Part shown: positions 35,460-45,100 of the stretch, one piece after another | Position numbering within the stretch: the stretch's first letter is position 1 | Layout: the number at the start of each line of letters is the position of its first letter | Source of the DNA: JACRLV01 sp045863555 | GTDB taxonomy: Bacteria; Planctomycetota; Phycisphaerae; UBA1845; Fen-1342 | Direction of reading: 5' to 3' | Length of the DNA: 64,000 bases | NCBI GenBank assembly: GCA_045863555.1 | Contig: BTUU01000010.1 | Coordinates: forward strand, 124,001 to 188,000 | The notes under the pieces: generated by a model | Told to the model about the DNA's origin: nothing | Database searches by the model: none | The model's input: only the letters and a program-made list of their open reading frames with translations | Position numbers and translations under genes: made by a program

Positions 35460-36179
35460 CTATCGATTCGTCGTCACGAAGTGAGATTCGACATCGAGCA
35501 GCGCCTCCAGCGCAGCCGCATTGCTTTCGGCTGTGCGTAGGCGCTCGGGCAGGTCGTGCGAGAAGAGCAGGCCGAGCCGGGCGAGGATCTGGAGGTGCCG
35601 CCGCTCATCGTGGGCGCAGACGAGCACGAACAGGTCCGTCATCCGCCCGTCCGGCGCGCCGAAGGCGATGCCCGCGGGAACCCGGGCGATGCACACCAGC
35701 GGCTCGGCCGTCGCCAGCGGCAGGGGACGACGCGGGTGCGGAAAAGCGAAGCCGCCCGCGAGACCGGTCGAGCAGAGTTCCTCGCGTTCGGCGAGCGCCG
35801 TATGGAGCGCGTCCGCGTCGTAAAGCATCCCCGTTCGTTCGACGAGGTTGACCAATTCGCGCAGGACCGACGCGCGGGAGCGCGCCGGCAGAAAGATCTC
35901 GACGGCCTCGGTGGGGATCAGTTCCCCCAGCAGCGGCGCGCGGTCCGGGTCGTCCGACATCGCCTTTTCCAGATTCCGCAGATGCTCCTCGCCCAGCGAG
36001 TGCATTTCGCGCTGGAGCCAGTCGAGCATCGCGGCCTGGTTGAAGCGCCACTGGCCGCCGACGAGCTGCCCCGGGAGCTGACCGCGATCCGCGAGCCGGC
36101 GGACCTCGCGCGCGTCCATGCCGATGTGCCGAGCGAGCTGGTCGATGGTCAGGTTGCGAAAGGGCATGCGCGCGGCCAC
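35460..36179 (-). CDS. HTH + PTS EIIA (PtsN-like) fusion protein
   Basis: Residues 5-60 are an excisionase/MerR-like helix-turn-helix (LTIDQLARHIGMDAREVRRLADRGQLPG, then GGQWRFN). Residues 85-235 are a PTS EIIA type-2 domain of the nitrogen (PtsN) kind with the phosphate-accepting His in GGFAFPHPRRP. A phosphorylated PTS domain fused to a DNA-binding domain suggests a transcription or activity regulator responding to the phosphotransferase state. No HPr or EI gene is nearby. The ATG at 36167 is an equally good start. Confidence 0.85.
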   Translation of the reverse strand: MAARMPFRNLTIDQLARHIGMDAREVRRLADRGQLPGQLVGGQWRFNQAAMLDWLQREMHSLGEEHLRNLEKAMSDDPDRAPLLGELIPTEAVEIFLPARSRASVLRELVNLVERTGMLYDADALHTALAEREELCSTGLAGGFAFPHPRRPLPLATAEPLVCIARVPAGIAFGAPDGRMTDLFVLVCAHDERRHLQILARLGLLFSHDLPERLRTAESNAAALEALLDVESHFVTTNR

Positions 36180-36279
36180 TCCCCGCGGCGCAGGACCGGC
36201 GACCCCAAGGCTCCGGCGGGCGATTGCGGGGTTGGCGGCCGGCGCGCGGCCGGCGCGACCCGCAGACCGTCCGCGGAAA

Positions 36280-36444
36280 TCAGTCGCGCAGAATGCGGGA
36301 GACGATGTAGAGCACGCCGCCCGCGGTCACGACCGACGAAACGGAGCCGATGGCCACGGCGTTCTGAATGCAGGCGGTCGTCTGGAGCAGGACCGAGCCC
36401 GAAAGAACCGCCGCGATCCACTTTCTGCGCAAACGCTGAAGCAT
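36280..36444 (-). CDS. Very small lipoprotein (54 aa)
   Basis: Too short for routine gene calling. From ATG 36444 the product reads MLQRLRRKWIAAVLSGSVLL, then QTTACIQNAV, a lipoprotein signal with a TTAC-type lipobox, followed by a hydrophobic stretch (GSVSSVVTAGGVLYIVSRILRD) and a UGA stop. Its coding potential rests on the lipoprotein signal and on its position as a short gene between a regulator and an exported redoxin. Function unknown. Confidence 0.5.
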   Translation of the reverse strand: MLQRLRRKWIAAVLSGSVLLQTTACIQNAVAIGSVSSVVTAGGVLYIVSRILRD

Positions 36445-36611
36445 GGGTATCATTCCTGTCGCTGGTGACTACTGCCGCGATCCGGAACGCGAACTATCGC
36501 CCGGCTGGGGCGGGCCGTCAAATCCGGTCGGCGGGGCTGTTTTTTGGCTGCCGGACGCTGCGCCGGTCGTCTATCCGGGAAGAAGGGCTCATTTCAGAAA
36601 GGGAGACCGAG

Positions 36612-37751
36612 ATGCGAAGTCTGCTGAAACTCTCATGGGCGGCGCTGCTCCTCGCGGTTGCCGCGCCCGCGTCCGCCGACGATGTCGATGTGGTGAAGAT
36701 CCTGAAAGACGTCGATGCGACCACCAAGACGGTGAAAGCCGTCTCCTACAAGGCCGAGGCGTGGGTCCAGGACCCGGCCGGCAAACGCATGCGGCCGATC
36801 AAGGCCGCCGTGAAGCTCCAGGCCAAGGAGCGCAGCGAAGATCCGCCGATGTTCACCGTCGAGGGCGAGGCCAACGACGGCGACGAAGTGCTGAAGTTCC
36901 AGGCCGTCTACAACGGCAAGGACATGATGATCGTCGACTCCGAAATCAAGAAGGTGAAGATCATGAAGATGGACGAGGCCGAGCAGGAAACCGGCCCGTT
37001 CCAGATGGTGTGGATGCGCGAGTTCACGCATCCGACCCCGTTCACCGATGAGATCAACGCCGACAAGCAGACCTACGAGGGCAAGAAATCCATCAACGGC
37101 GTCGAGTGCCACGTCATCCTCGTCAAGTACAAGGGCATGCCGCAGGAAGCACGCTGGTTCTTCGGCGTCGAAGACAAGCTGCCGCACCGGGTCGAGCGCA
37201 TGATGGAAGGCCGGCCGGGCGCGCAGGTCATGGAACTCGCCGACGTGAAGACCGTCGACTCCTTCGACGAGAAGACGTTCGCCGTAAAGGCCCCGGAAGG
37301 CTACGAGGATGACTCGCCCGGCCTGCTCCGGCCCGGTCGACCCGCGCCGGAATGGACGCTCAAGGACGCCGACGGCAAGGACGTGGCCCTGAAGGATCTC
37401 AAGGGCAAGGTCGTCGTGCTCGACTTCTGGGCCACGTGGTGCGGACCCTGCAAGAAGGCGATGCCGCTCGTCCAGAAGCTGCACGAGACCTACAAGGACA
37501 AGGGCCTCGTCGTCTTCGGCGCGAACTGCTGGGAAAACAAGGACAAGGACCCCGCCGCGTTCATGAAGGAAAACGGCTACACCTACGGCCTGCTCCTGAA
37601 GGCGGACGACGTCGCCAAGGCGTACCGCGTCAAGGGAATCCCCACGTTCTACGTCATCGGCAAGGACGGCAAGATCGTCTATTCGGCCGTCGGTCTCGCG
37701 CCCGAGCGCGAGGCGGATCTTGAGGAGACGATCAAAACGGCGCTCAAGTAA
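36612..37751 (+). CDS. Exported TlpA-type thioredoxin with N-terminal DUF2092-like domain
   Basis: ATG 36612 follows a GGGAG site. A signal peptide (MRSLLKLSWAALLLAVAAPASA) precedes a beta-rich domain of about 200 residues with ADVKTVDSFDEKTFAVKAPEGY at its end, similar to outer-membrane-lipoprotein-sorting (LolA/DUF2092-type) folds. Residues 245-379 form a complete TlpA/ResA domain with FWATWCGPCKKAMP, KGIPTFYVIGKDGKIVYS and the cis-Pro, so it has an active CxxC pair. It probably reduces disulfides, possibly the cytochrome Cys pairs before haem attachment; that is inference. Compare the two Cys-less TlpA-like proteins elsewhere in the window. Confidence 0.88.
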   Translation: MRSLLKLSWAALLLAVAAPASADDVDVVKILKDVDATTKTVKAVSYKAEAWVQDPAGKRMRPIKAAVKLQAKERSEDPPMFTVEGEANDGDEVLKFQAVYNGKDMMIVDSEIKKVKIMKMDEAEQETGPFQMVWMREFTHPTPFTDEINADKQTYEGKKSINGVECHVILVKYKGMPQEARWFFGVEDKLPHRVERMMEGRPGAQVMELADVKTVDSFDEKTFAVKAPEGYEDDSPGLLRPGRPAPEWTLKDADGKDVALKDLKGKVVVLDFWATWCGPCKKAMPLVQKLHETYKDKGLVVFGANCWENKDKDPAAFMKENGYTYGLLLKADDVAKAYRVKGIPTFYVIGKDGKIVYSAVGLAPEREADLEETIKTALK

Positions 37752-37880
37752 TCGCACCGACGGCGAACCATACGCGCACGCAGGAAAACGGGCCGCCGGG
37801 CGGGGTGGGGTGGACAAAAAGCCCCGCGGGCCGGGTTTAAACCGGGGGCAACCCCCGGGTGAAAACCCCCCACAAAACCA

Positions 37881-37890
37881 NNNNNNNNNN
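37881..37890. other. Scaffold gap (10 N) between low-quality contig ends
   Basis: Ten N bases flanked by homopolymer-rich sequence (runs of C and G, GTTTAAACCGGGGGC-type palindromes on the left, TTTTCTTTTCTTTACCCCCCCC on the right). The length of ten is a placeholder, so the true distance is unknown. Genes could be missing here. Confidence 0.9.
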
Positions 37891-38006
37891 TATTTTATCC
37901 GCCCCGCGGGCTAACTTTCCGCGCCCGATGTAACCGGGGCGGCGGGGGGTTTTCTTTTCTTTACCCCCCCCGGCGGCCGTGTTTCATCGCGGGGCATCCG
38001 CCTGGG

Positions 38007-38864
38007 TCACTCGCCCGCAAAGACCATGTAGCTGATCGCAAAGTAAGGGTCGAGGATCGGAAGCGGCGCACCCCCGCCCGTAAAACCCGTCCGTTGCGGC
38101 GTCGGCTGGCTCGTCGGCGTAACGGACGGTGCGGATGTCTGCGCCGTCAGAAAGATGAAACTGCCCGAGCCCGAAAACCCCGTCGGCAGGTCGTGCGTGT
38201 GCGTCATGTCATGATCGTGCGGCGGCAGTTCCGACTCCGAGAGCGTGTGCGTCGGAGACCCGCCCTGCGACGCCGCGTACCCCTCGACCTGCGTCGCCAG
38301 CGCCCCCGACGAGAGATACGCGCTCGCGCCCATCGGCGTACGGTCGCGGAAGTCGGGCAGTCGAAACGTCGTCGATCCGTCCCCCGCCCCGAACCGCTCG
38401 CCGATCACCGAGAACAGCTGCGGATAGCGCGATCGGGCCACAAGGCTCCCATCGCACGCCAGCCAGCCCGCCGGCGGAGCGTCAAACGGGCCCGCCCACA
38501 TCACCACCTGACCGATCAGCCCCGCTCCCGGAGGCCCCGGCGGTCCGGGCGGGCCGGCCGGTCCTGCCGGACCCGGTGCACCGGCGAGCCCGTCTTTCCC
38601 CGGCGAACCCTCCGGGCCCGGATTCGGGTTCAGAAACACGATCGTCACCCGTTCGCCGGTGCCGTTCGCGATAATCTGGTCCAGTTCCTCGGCCGTCAGT
38701 TCCCGGCCGGTCTGGTTCTGAATGACGGGCGACTCCTCCGTCGCGGCAGCGCCGAGATCCTGGGGGATGCAGGACATCCGCGCCTGCGAAATGGCGAGCA
38801 GCCCGACTGTCCCCAGCGCGATCGGGTAGACGGAACCGCGGCGGCGACGACTGAAGCGGCGCAT
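38007..38864 (-). CDS. Collagen-like / phage-tail-collar protein
   Basis: N-terminal basic residues and a hydrophobic segment (SVYPIALGTVGLLAISQA) suggest export or anchoring. Residues 80-112 are collagen-type Gly-X-Y triplets (GPEGSPGKDGLAGAPGPAGP, GPPGPPGPPGAG). Residues 115-200 match the phage tail collar fold (VVMWAGPFDAPPAGWLACDGS, FRLPDFRDRTPMGA), and HTLSESELPPHDHDMTHTHD is the typical metal-binding His-rich turn of such proteins. A membrane-anchored trimeric surface fibre is the likely form. The scaffold gap lies just downstream of its stop. Confidence 0.82.
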   Translation of the reverse strand: MRRFSRRRRGSVYPIALGTVGLLAISQARMSCIPQDLGAAATEESPVIQNQTGRELTAEELDQIIANGTGERVTIVFLNPNPGPEGSPGKDGLAGAPGPAGPAGPPGPPGPPGAGLIGQVVMWAGPFDAPPAGWLACDGSLVARSRYPQLFSVIGERFGAGDGSTTFRLPDFRDRTPMGASAYLSSGALATQVEGYAASQGGSPTHTLSESELPPHDHDMTHTHDLPTGFSGSGSFIFLTAQTSAPSVTPTSQPTPQRTGFTGGGAPLPILDPYFAISYMVFAGE

Positions 38865-39105
38865 GGCGACCTCCCACGGGCCCGCGCACGATCGTGGCGG
38901 CCCTGGACGTGCTATCGGAAGCCGGACGGCCCGCGATTGAGCCTCCCCCCCGGCCGTTCCCGCCGGGCCGCAACCCTGGCCGGGATCGAGGGTAGGTATT
39001 TTCGGGAACCGAACCGCCGGCCCGAGCGTCGTACTCTCCGGCCGGCCCGACTTGCCGAGCCCTGATTAGCAACGAGAGCGAATCCCCGCCGAATCGGAGT
39101 CCGCC

Positions 39106-42100
39106 ATGACACGCTCCCTCCACTGGCTCATCGTCGCGTTTCTAAGTTCCGTGATTCCATTGGGTTCGGCGCAGGCGCCGGACGCCAGCCCGCCGCAGCC
39201 CGCCCGCCCGGATGTCGAACAGCCTGACCCGTCCGCCCTCGCGGACCAGCGGATCGACGAAGACCTTCGCAGCCGTGACTACGCGGCCGCGATCGCGAAA
39301 ATCGATGCCGCGCTGAAAGACGCCCGGCCCGAGGCGCGCGAATACCTCCTCTACAGGCGGGGGCTGGCGCTTTTCCTCAGCGGCAAGCACGCCGAGGCGA
39401 TCGCCCAGTTTGAGTCGCAGGTGAAGGACTTTCCCCAGGGCCTGTGGCGCTCCAAGGCCCTTTTCCGCAAGGCCGACGCCCACGCCGCGCTCAAGCAATT
39501 CGACGCGGCCGAGGCGATCTACGCCGACGCGGTCCGGGAGATCGTGGGCGACGCCCGGAAGGCGCGGATCGCGCAGGTCTATCTCGACTTCGCCGAGGAG
39601 TACTTTGCGCCCAAGGACAGCCTGATCGCCCCGGATTTCGCGCGGGCGAAGGTCTTCTACGACAAGGCGCTGGAGCTGGAGCCGGGCGAGGCCCTGCGCG
39701 ACACGATTCTCTTCCGGCGGGCCAAGTGCAACGAGCGGCTCGGGGCGTGGGCCGAGGCCATCGCCCAATACGAGCAATATCTGCTCATTTTCGACCCCAT
39801 GCACCGCGAGTTGCACAAGCAGCGCAACGCCGGCACCCCCCTTCCGCCGGCCGCGACGAAGGCGGGGGCGAATCTGCTTGAGGCGCGGCTCGGCCTCGCG
39901 GCGGGGTATCAGGCGAGCGGACGGATTCTCGAGGCCCGCCGGACGCTGCGTGATCTCGTCACGTTGATCGATGGGGGAAAGCCGGAGACGGATGCCGCGA
40001 AGGCGACCGCGAAAGAGACGTGGCTGACGGCGATGGTCCGCCTCGCCCAGACGTACGGTATCCCGCAGCCGCCCGACAATGCATCGCTCACGCTCGGCGT
40101 GCAGACCCTCGAACAACTGATCCAGCGCGAGCCCGGGTCGAAGCAGGCCATCGACGCCGCCCACCAGATCGGCCAGGCCTATGCCGCCCGCGGACGCACG
40201 GACGAGGCCCTCGCCGCCTACGCCGCGCTGATCAACCGCACGAACATCAAGCCGGCCGACGACGATGCCCGCAAGCTTGCCGAGACCCGGTCGCAGGAGG
40301 CGCTCTTTGCCACCGGCCAGCTCCTCGTCGGCCAGCGGAAGTACGCCGACGCGATCGGCGCGTGGAATCAGTACATCGCCAAGTACCCCAGCGGGCCGCA
40401 GTGGTCCGCGTCGCAGCAGTCGATCATCGACGCGGAGTACCGCATCGGCCTCGACGCGATGATGGACAAGAAATGGGAGGACTGCAAAGCCGCGTGGGAG
40501 GCGTTCATCCAGAAGTACCCGCTCGACGGCCGCGCGCCCGGCATCCTGCTCGCGTTCGCCAACATGAGCCGCGACGAGCAGAAGCGGATCGCCGACGGCG
40601 GCAAGCAGCCGGACTGGACCGGCGTCATCGCGCTCTACCGCAAGGTTGTCAGCAAGTATCCCGGCACGGAAGAAGCGGGAATGGCCCAGCTCGCCCTCGC
40701 GACCGTGCTCGAAAACGAAGTGAAAGACCTCGAAGCCGCGATCGAAGAGTACACCAAGCTGAACTGGTCGAGTTCCGCTGGCCCCGCCCAGCAGCGCATC
40801 GCCGAGATGCGCTCGACGCGCCTCCGCGTCCTCACCGAGCGCACCTTTCGCACCAGCGAGACCCCCCGCGTCCGCGTCGATCTGCGCAACGTCGACAAAC
40901 TCACGGTCAAGCTCTACCGCATCGACATGCAGGATTATTTCCGCAAGCGCTACATGCTCGGCGGCGTCGAGCAGCTCGACCTGCTGCTCATCGATCCCGA
41001 CCAGACGCTCGACATCACGCCTGCGGACTACGGCAAGTACAAGCCGATCACGCAGAACATCGACCTGCCCGTCGAAGGCCCCGGCGCATGGGCGGTCGTC
41101 GTCACCAATGAAACCTCAAAGATGACCGACGTCGCCGGCGTTATGCACCAGAAGCTCGAATCGGCGACGCTGGTGATTCGCTCCGACGTCGAGATCATCG
41201 TCAAAAGCTCGCGCAAGCAGCTCATGGTCTTCGCCCAGGACATGCTCACCGGCAAGCCCGCGGACGGCGTCGACGTGCTCGCGTCATCCGGCGGAAAGGT
41301 CATTCTCTCCGGCAAAACCGGTGCGGACGGCGTCTGGATGGCGAAATCCGACGCCCTGAAGGACTCCCCCGGCCTCACCGTCCTCGCCGACCGCGGCGGA
41401 AACGTCGCCGGCACGAATCTCTCGCTCGACGGCCTCGGCTTTTCCAGCGGCCTCCAGCCCCGCGGCTACATCTACGCCGATCGCCCCGCCTACAAGCCCG
41501 GCGAAATGGTCAACATCCGCGGCATCCTCCGCGAGGTGAAGGACAGCCAGTATTCGCTGCCGACGACGCCCGAAGACGCCCGCCTCCGCTGGAAGCTCGA
41601 CGTGGTCGACTCGAAAGGCCGCGTCCTCCAGACGCAGGAAGTCCGCTTCACCGACTTCGGCTCCTTCGCCGCCCAGTTCGAGATCTCGAGTGAGGCCCCC
41701 GTCGGCCAGTACAAGCTCATCGCCCGCCGCCCCGATGGCCCGACTTTCGCCGGCGAGTTCATCGTCCAGACGTTCGAGCTCCCTAAGGCGTTCCTCCAGA
41801 TCGAGCTCGACAACGCCGTCGTCCTCCGCGGCGAGAAGATCAAGGGCGCGATCCTCGCGAAGTACCAGTACGGCGAGCCCGTCATCGGCAAGACCGTCGA
41901 GTATTCGATGCTCCTGCCCACCGGCGAGCAGCTTCGCATGAGCGGCGTCTCCGACGACAAGGGCCGCGTCCCCTTCGAATTCGACTCGGCCGTCCTGCCC
42001 GAGGAAGCCCGCATCAGCATCGTCGCCCAGCAGGCCGAGCTCGCGATCAACGCCGCAGCCGCCGTCGATGTCGCCGTCCGCGCGTTCCGCGCCGAGATGA

Positions 42101-45100
42101 AGCTCCAGCGGCCGCTCTACCTGTCCGAAGAGCCCGTCGAGCTCTCCCTCACCGCCCGCGACCTCGCCGGCAAGCCGATCGAGCAGGCCCTGACCGTCAC
42201 GGCCGCCCTTCGAACGCAGTCCGGCCAGGGCTGGACCGAGACCAAGATCGACAGCACCGAGACGAAGACCGACGCCAAGACGGGAATCGCCCGCGTGAGC
42301 TTCAAGCTCGCCAAGGGCGGCCTGTACATCCTCCGCGCCGAGGGCAAGGACCGCTTCGGCCATGTCGTCACGGCCGAGGGCTCGGTCACGATCTCCGGCG
42401 CCGACGACGCGACGAAGGTCCGGCTCTTCAGCGACCGCGAGACGTACAAGGTCGGCGAGAAGATCGCGCTCGACATTCACTCGCGGCTCGGCGGCGACGC
42501 GAAAGCTGATGCGAAGGCCGACGCGAAGCCGGGCGATGCCAAACCGGCCGTCTCACTCGCGCTCGTCACCTACGAAGGCGAGGAGATCATCGGATACAAG
42601 ATCCTGCCGCTCGCAGCCGGGCACAATGCCCACGAGATCTCCGTCGACAATCAGCACTTCCCGAACTTCGCCGTCGGCGTCGCCGTGATGGCCGGCAACA
42701 AGTTCCACGCGGCCACGCGCGAATTCCAGGTCGAGCGCCAGCTCAACATTGTCATGACGCCGAGCAAGCCCACGCTGCGGCCGCGCGAAGAGCTGACCCT
42801 CGACATCACCGTCACCGATCACCTCGGCAACCCCGTCCAGGGTGAAGTCGGCCTGGCGATGATCGACAACGCACTGCTGACGCGGTTCCCCGACACGACG
42901 CCGAACATCGTCGAGTTCTTCCAGTCCGGGGCGCGCCGCCAGTCGGCGATGCGCAGCGAGACGAGCTGCACGTTCAGCTATGCGCCGGTCACGCGGGCCA
43001 TGGTCACCGAAGTTCTCGCCGAAGCCCGCCGCCTCGAAGACCGTGAAGAGGCGAAGATGCTTACCGAGGGCATGGACTGGGCGATCGGCGGTCTGGTTGC
43101 AGCCGACGCCGACGCCGCCCCCGCCGGGGAACCGAATGCCGGCCCGCGCGGTGGCGGCGGCGGTTTCGCCGGCGGCCAGGCCGGCCGCGGCCGCCGACCC
43201 GCAGCGTCAGTCCCCGGAGCGCCGCCCGCCCCGCAGACGGCCGCGCGATCGCTCCTCGCGACGGCGGGCCGCGAACAGGTGGCCGAGATCGCAGGTATGT
43301 TGCAGGATGCAGCGAGACCGCTCGAGGCTGAGGGCGCCGAGAGTCTCTATCTCATGTCGATGCGGGCAAACACCGGCGACGAGACCCTCCGCCTCGGCGT
43401 CGAACTCCAGCGCGAAGCCGGCCAGGTCTTCTATGCCTTCGGCCAGGCACAGGACGACAAATCTGTCGTCGAGAAGCTCGGCCGCGATCTCAACCAGATG
43501 GTCGCCTCCGCCCCGCCACGTTCGTATTTCCCGACGCTGGCGTACTGGAACCCGTGCATCACCACCGACGCCGCCGGCAAGGCCAGCGTCAAGATCGTCA
43601 TGCCCGATTCCAGCACCAAGTGGAAATTCATCGCCCGCGGCGTCACGAAAGAGACGCTCGTCGGCGGCGGCGACGCCGAGGTCATCGCCAAGCACGACTT
43701 CTTCGTCGAAGCCATCCTCCCGCCGACGCTCCTCGAAGGCGACACCTTCCAGCCGCAGGCCCGCGTCCACTGCCTGACCGAGTACTCGGGCGACATCAGC
43801 GTCAAACTCGAGGTCACGCGCGGCGAGACGAGCCTTGCGAAACAGACGCAGACGATCAAGACAGAGAAATCCGGCGTCTTCGACGTCGCCTTCGAAGCCC
43901 TGGCCGTCGGCGGCCCCGGCCCGCTGAATTTCACCATCGAGATCAGCACTCTGAAGTCCCGCAGCGACGGCCCGCACCTCCGCGACCGCGTCACCGCCCC
44001 GATGACCGTCCGCCCCTGGGGTATGCGCGTCGAAGAGGCCCGCGCCGGCATCGGCAAGGACAGCGATTTCGTCGAGCTGGAGCTGCCCGGCAACATCGGC
44101 GAGTACAAGGACGTCACGCTCTCCGTCGCCGTCGGTGCTTCCATGCCGCGGTGGCTCATCGAGGAAGCGCTCGAAGCCGGCCCGCGCTGGCGCGGCATCG
44201 AAGATCGCCTCACGAGCTGGCGCATCGCTCCGCCGCGCACCAACGCCGACACCGCCGCGACGCTCATCGGCTGCCTCTATGCGGCCAACTACGTTCGCGC
44301 CCGCGGTGAATCGCAGTCCGCCGACATGGCGTTGCTCAGCGACCGCATCGCCGGCCTCGCCGCGCAGCTCCTGGCCGCGCAGCACGACGACGGCGGCCTC
44401 GCCTGGTGCGGGAATGGCCCTTCTGACCCCTGGACGACCTCGCACGTTGCCTGGGCACTCGGCAAGGCCCGCCGCGACGGCTACTCGGTCTCCGAACCCG
44501 CGATCAGAAACATGGAGAAGTACCTCCAGACCATCTTCTCCGGCGCGGCCACCGACCAGACCGAGTTGAAGGCCATCGCCCTCTTCGGTCTGTCATGGAT
44601 CGGCGAAGTCGATTTCGCCCACGCCAATCGGCTCCACCGCAACCGCGACGCCCTCAGCAACCCCGCGCTGGCCCACCTCGTCCTCACGCTCCAACGCCTC
44701 GACCGCAAGCCGATGGCCGCGGAACTGCTCTCGATCCTCCAGTCGCGCCTGCGCGAAGGCAAGACCGGCACGACGACCTGCAAGTCGCTGCCCGCGGGCG
44801 AGAGTTCGGCGTGGATGAGCAGCGCACTCGAAACCACCGCGCTCGCCCTCCTCGGCCAGCTCGAAGTCGATCCGCGCAACGCGGCCGTGCAGCCGATGGT
44901 GAACTACCTCGCCAGCGCCGCCCGGATGCGCGGCTGGGATCCGCACAAGGCCCGCGGCTCCGTCCTCGCCGCGCTGTGCACGTACTTCGGTTCCGCACAG
45001 GCCGCGGCGGCCGCGTATGACCTCGTCGTGAGCGTGAACGGCAAGGAAGTCGGCAAGATCACGCCGCAATCGACGGAATCGCTCCGCATCGACATCCCCG

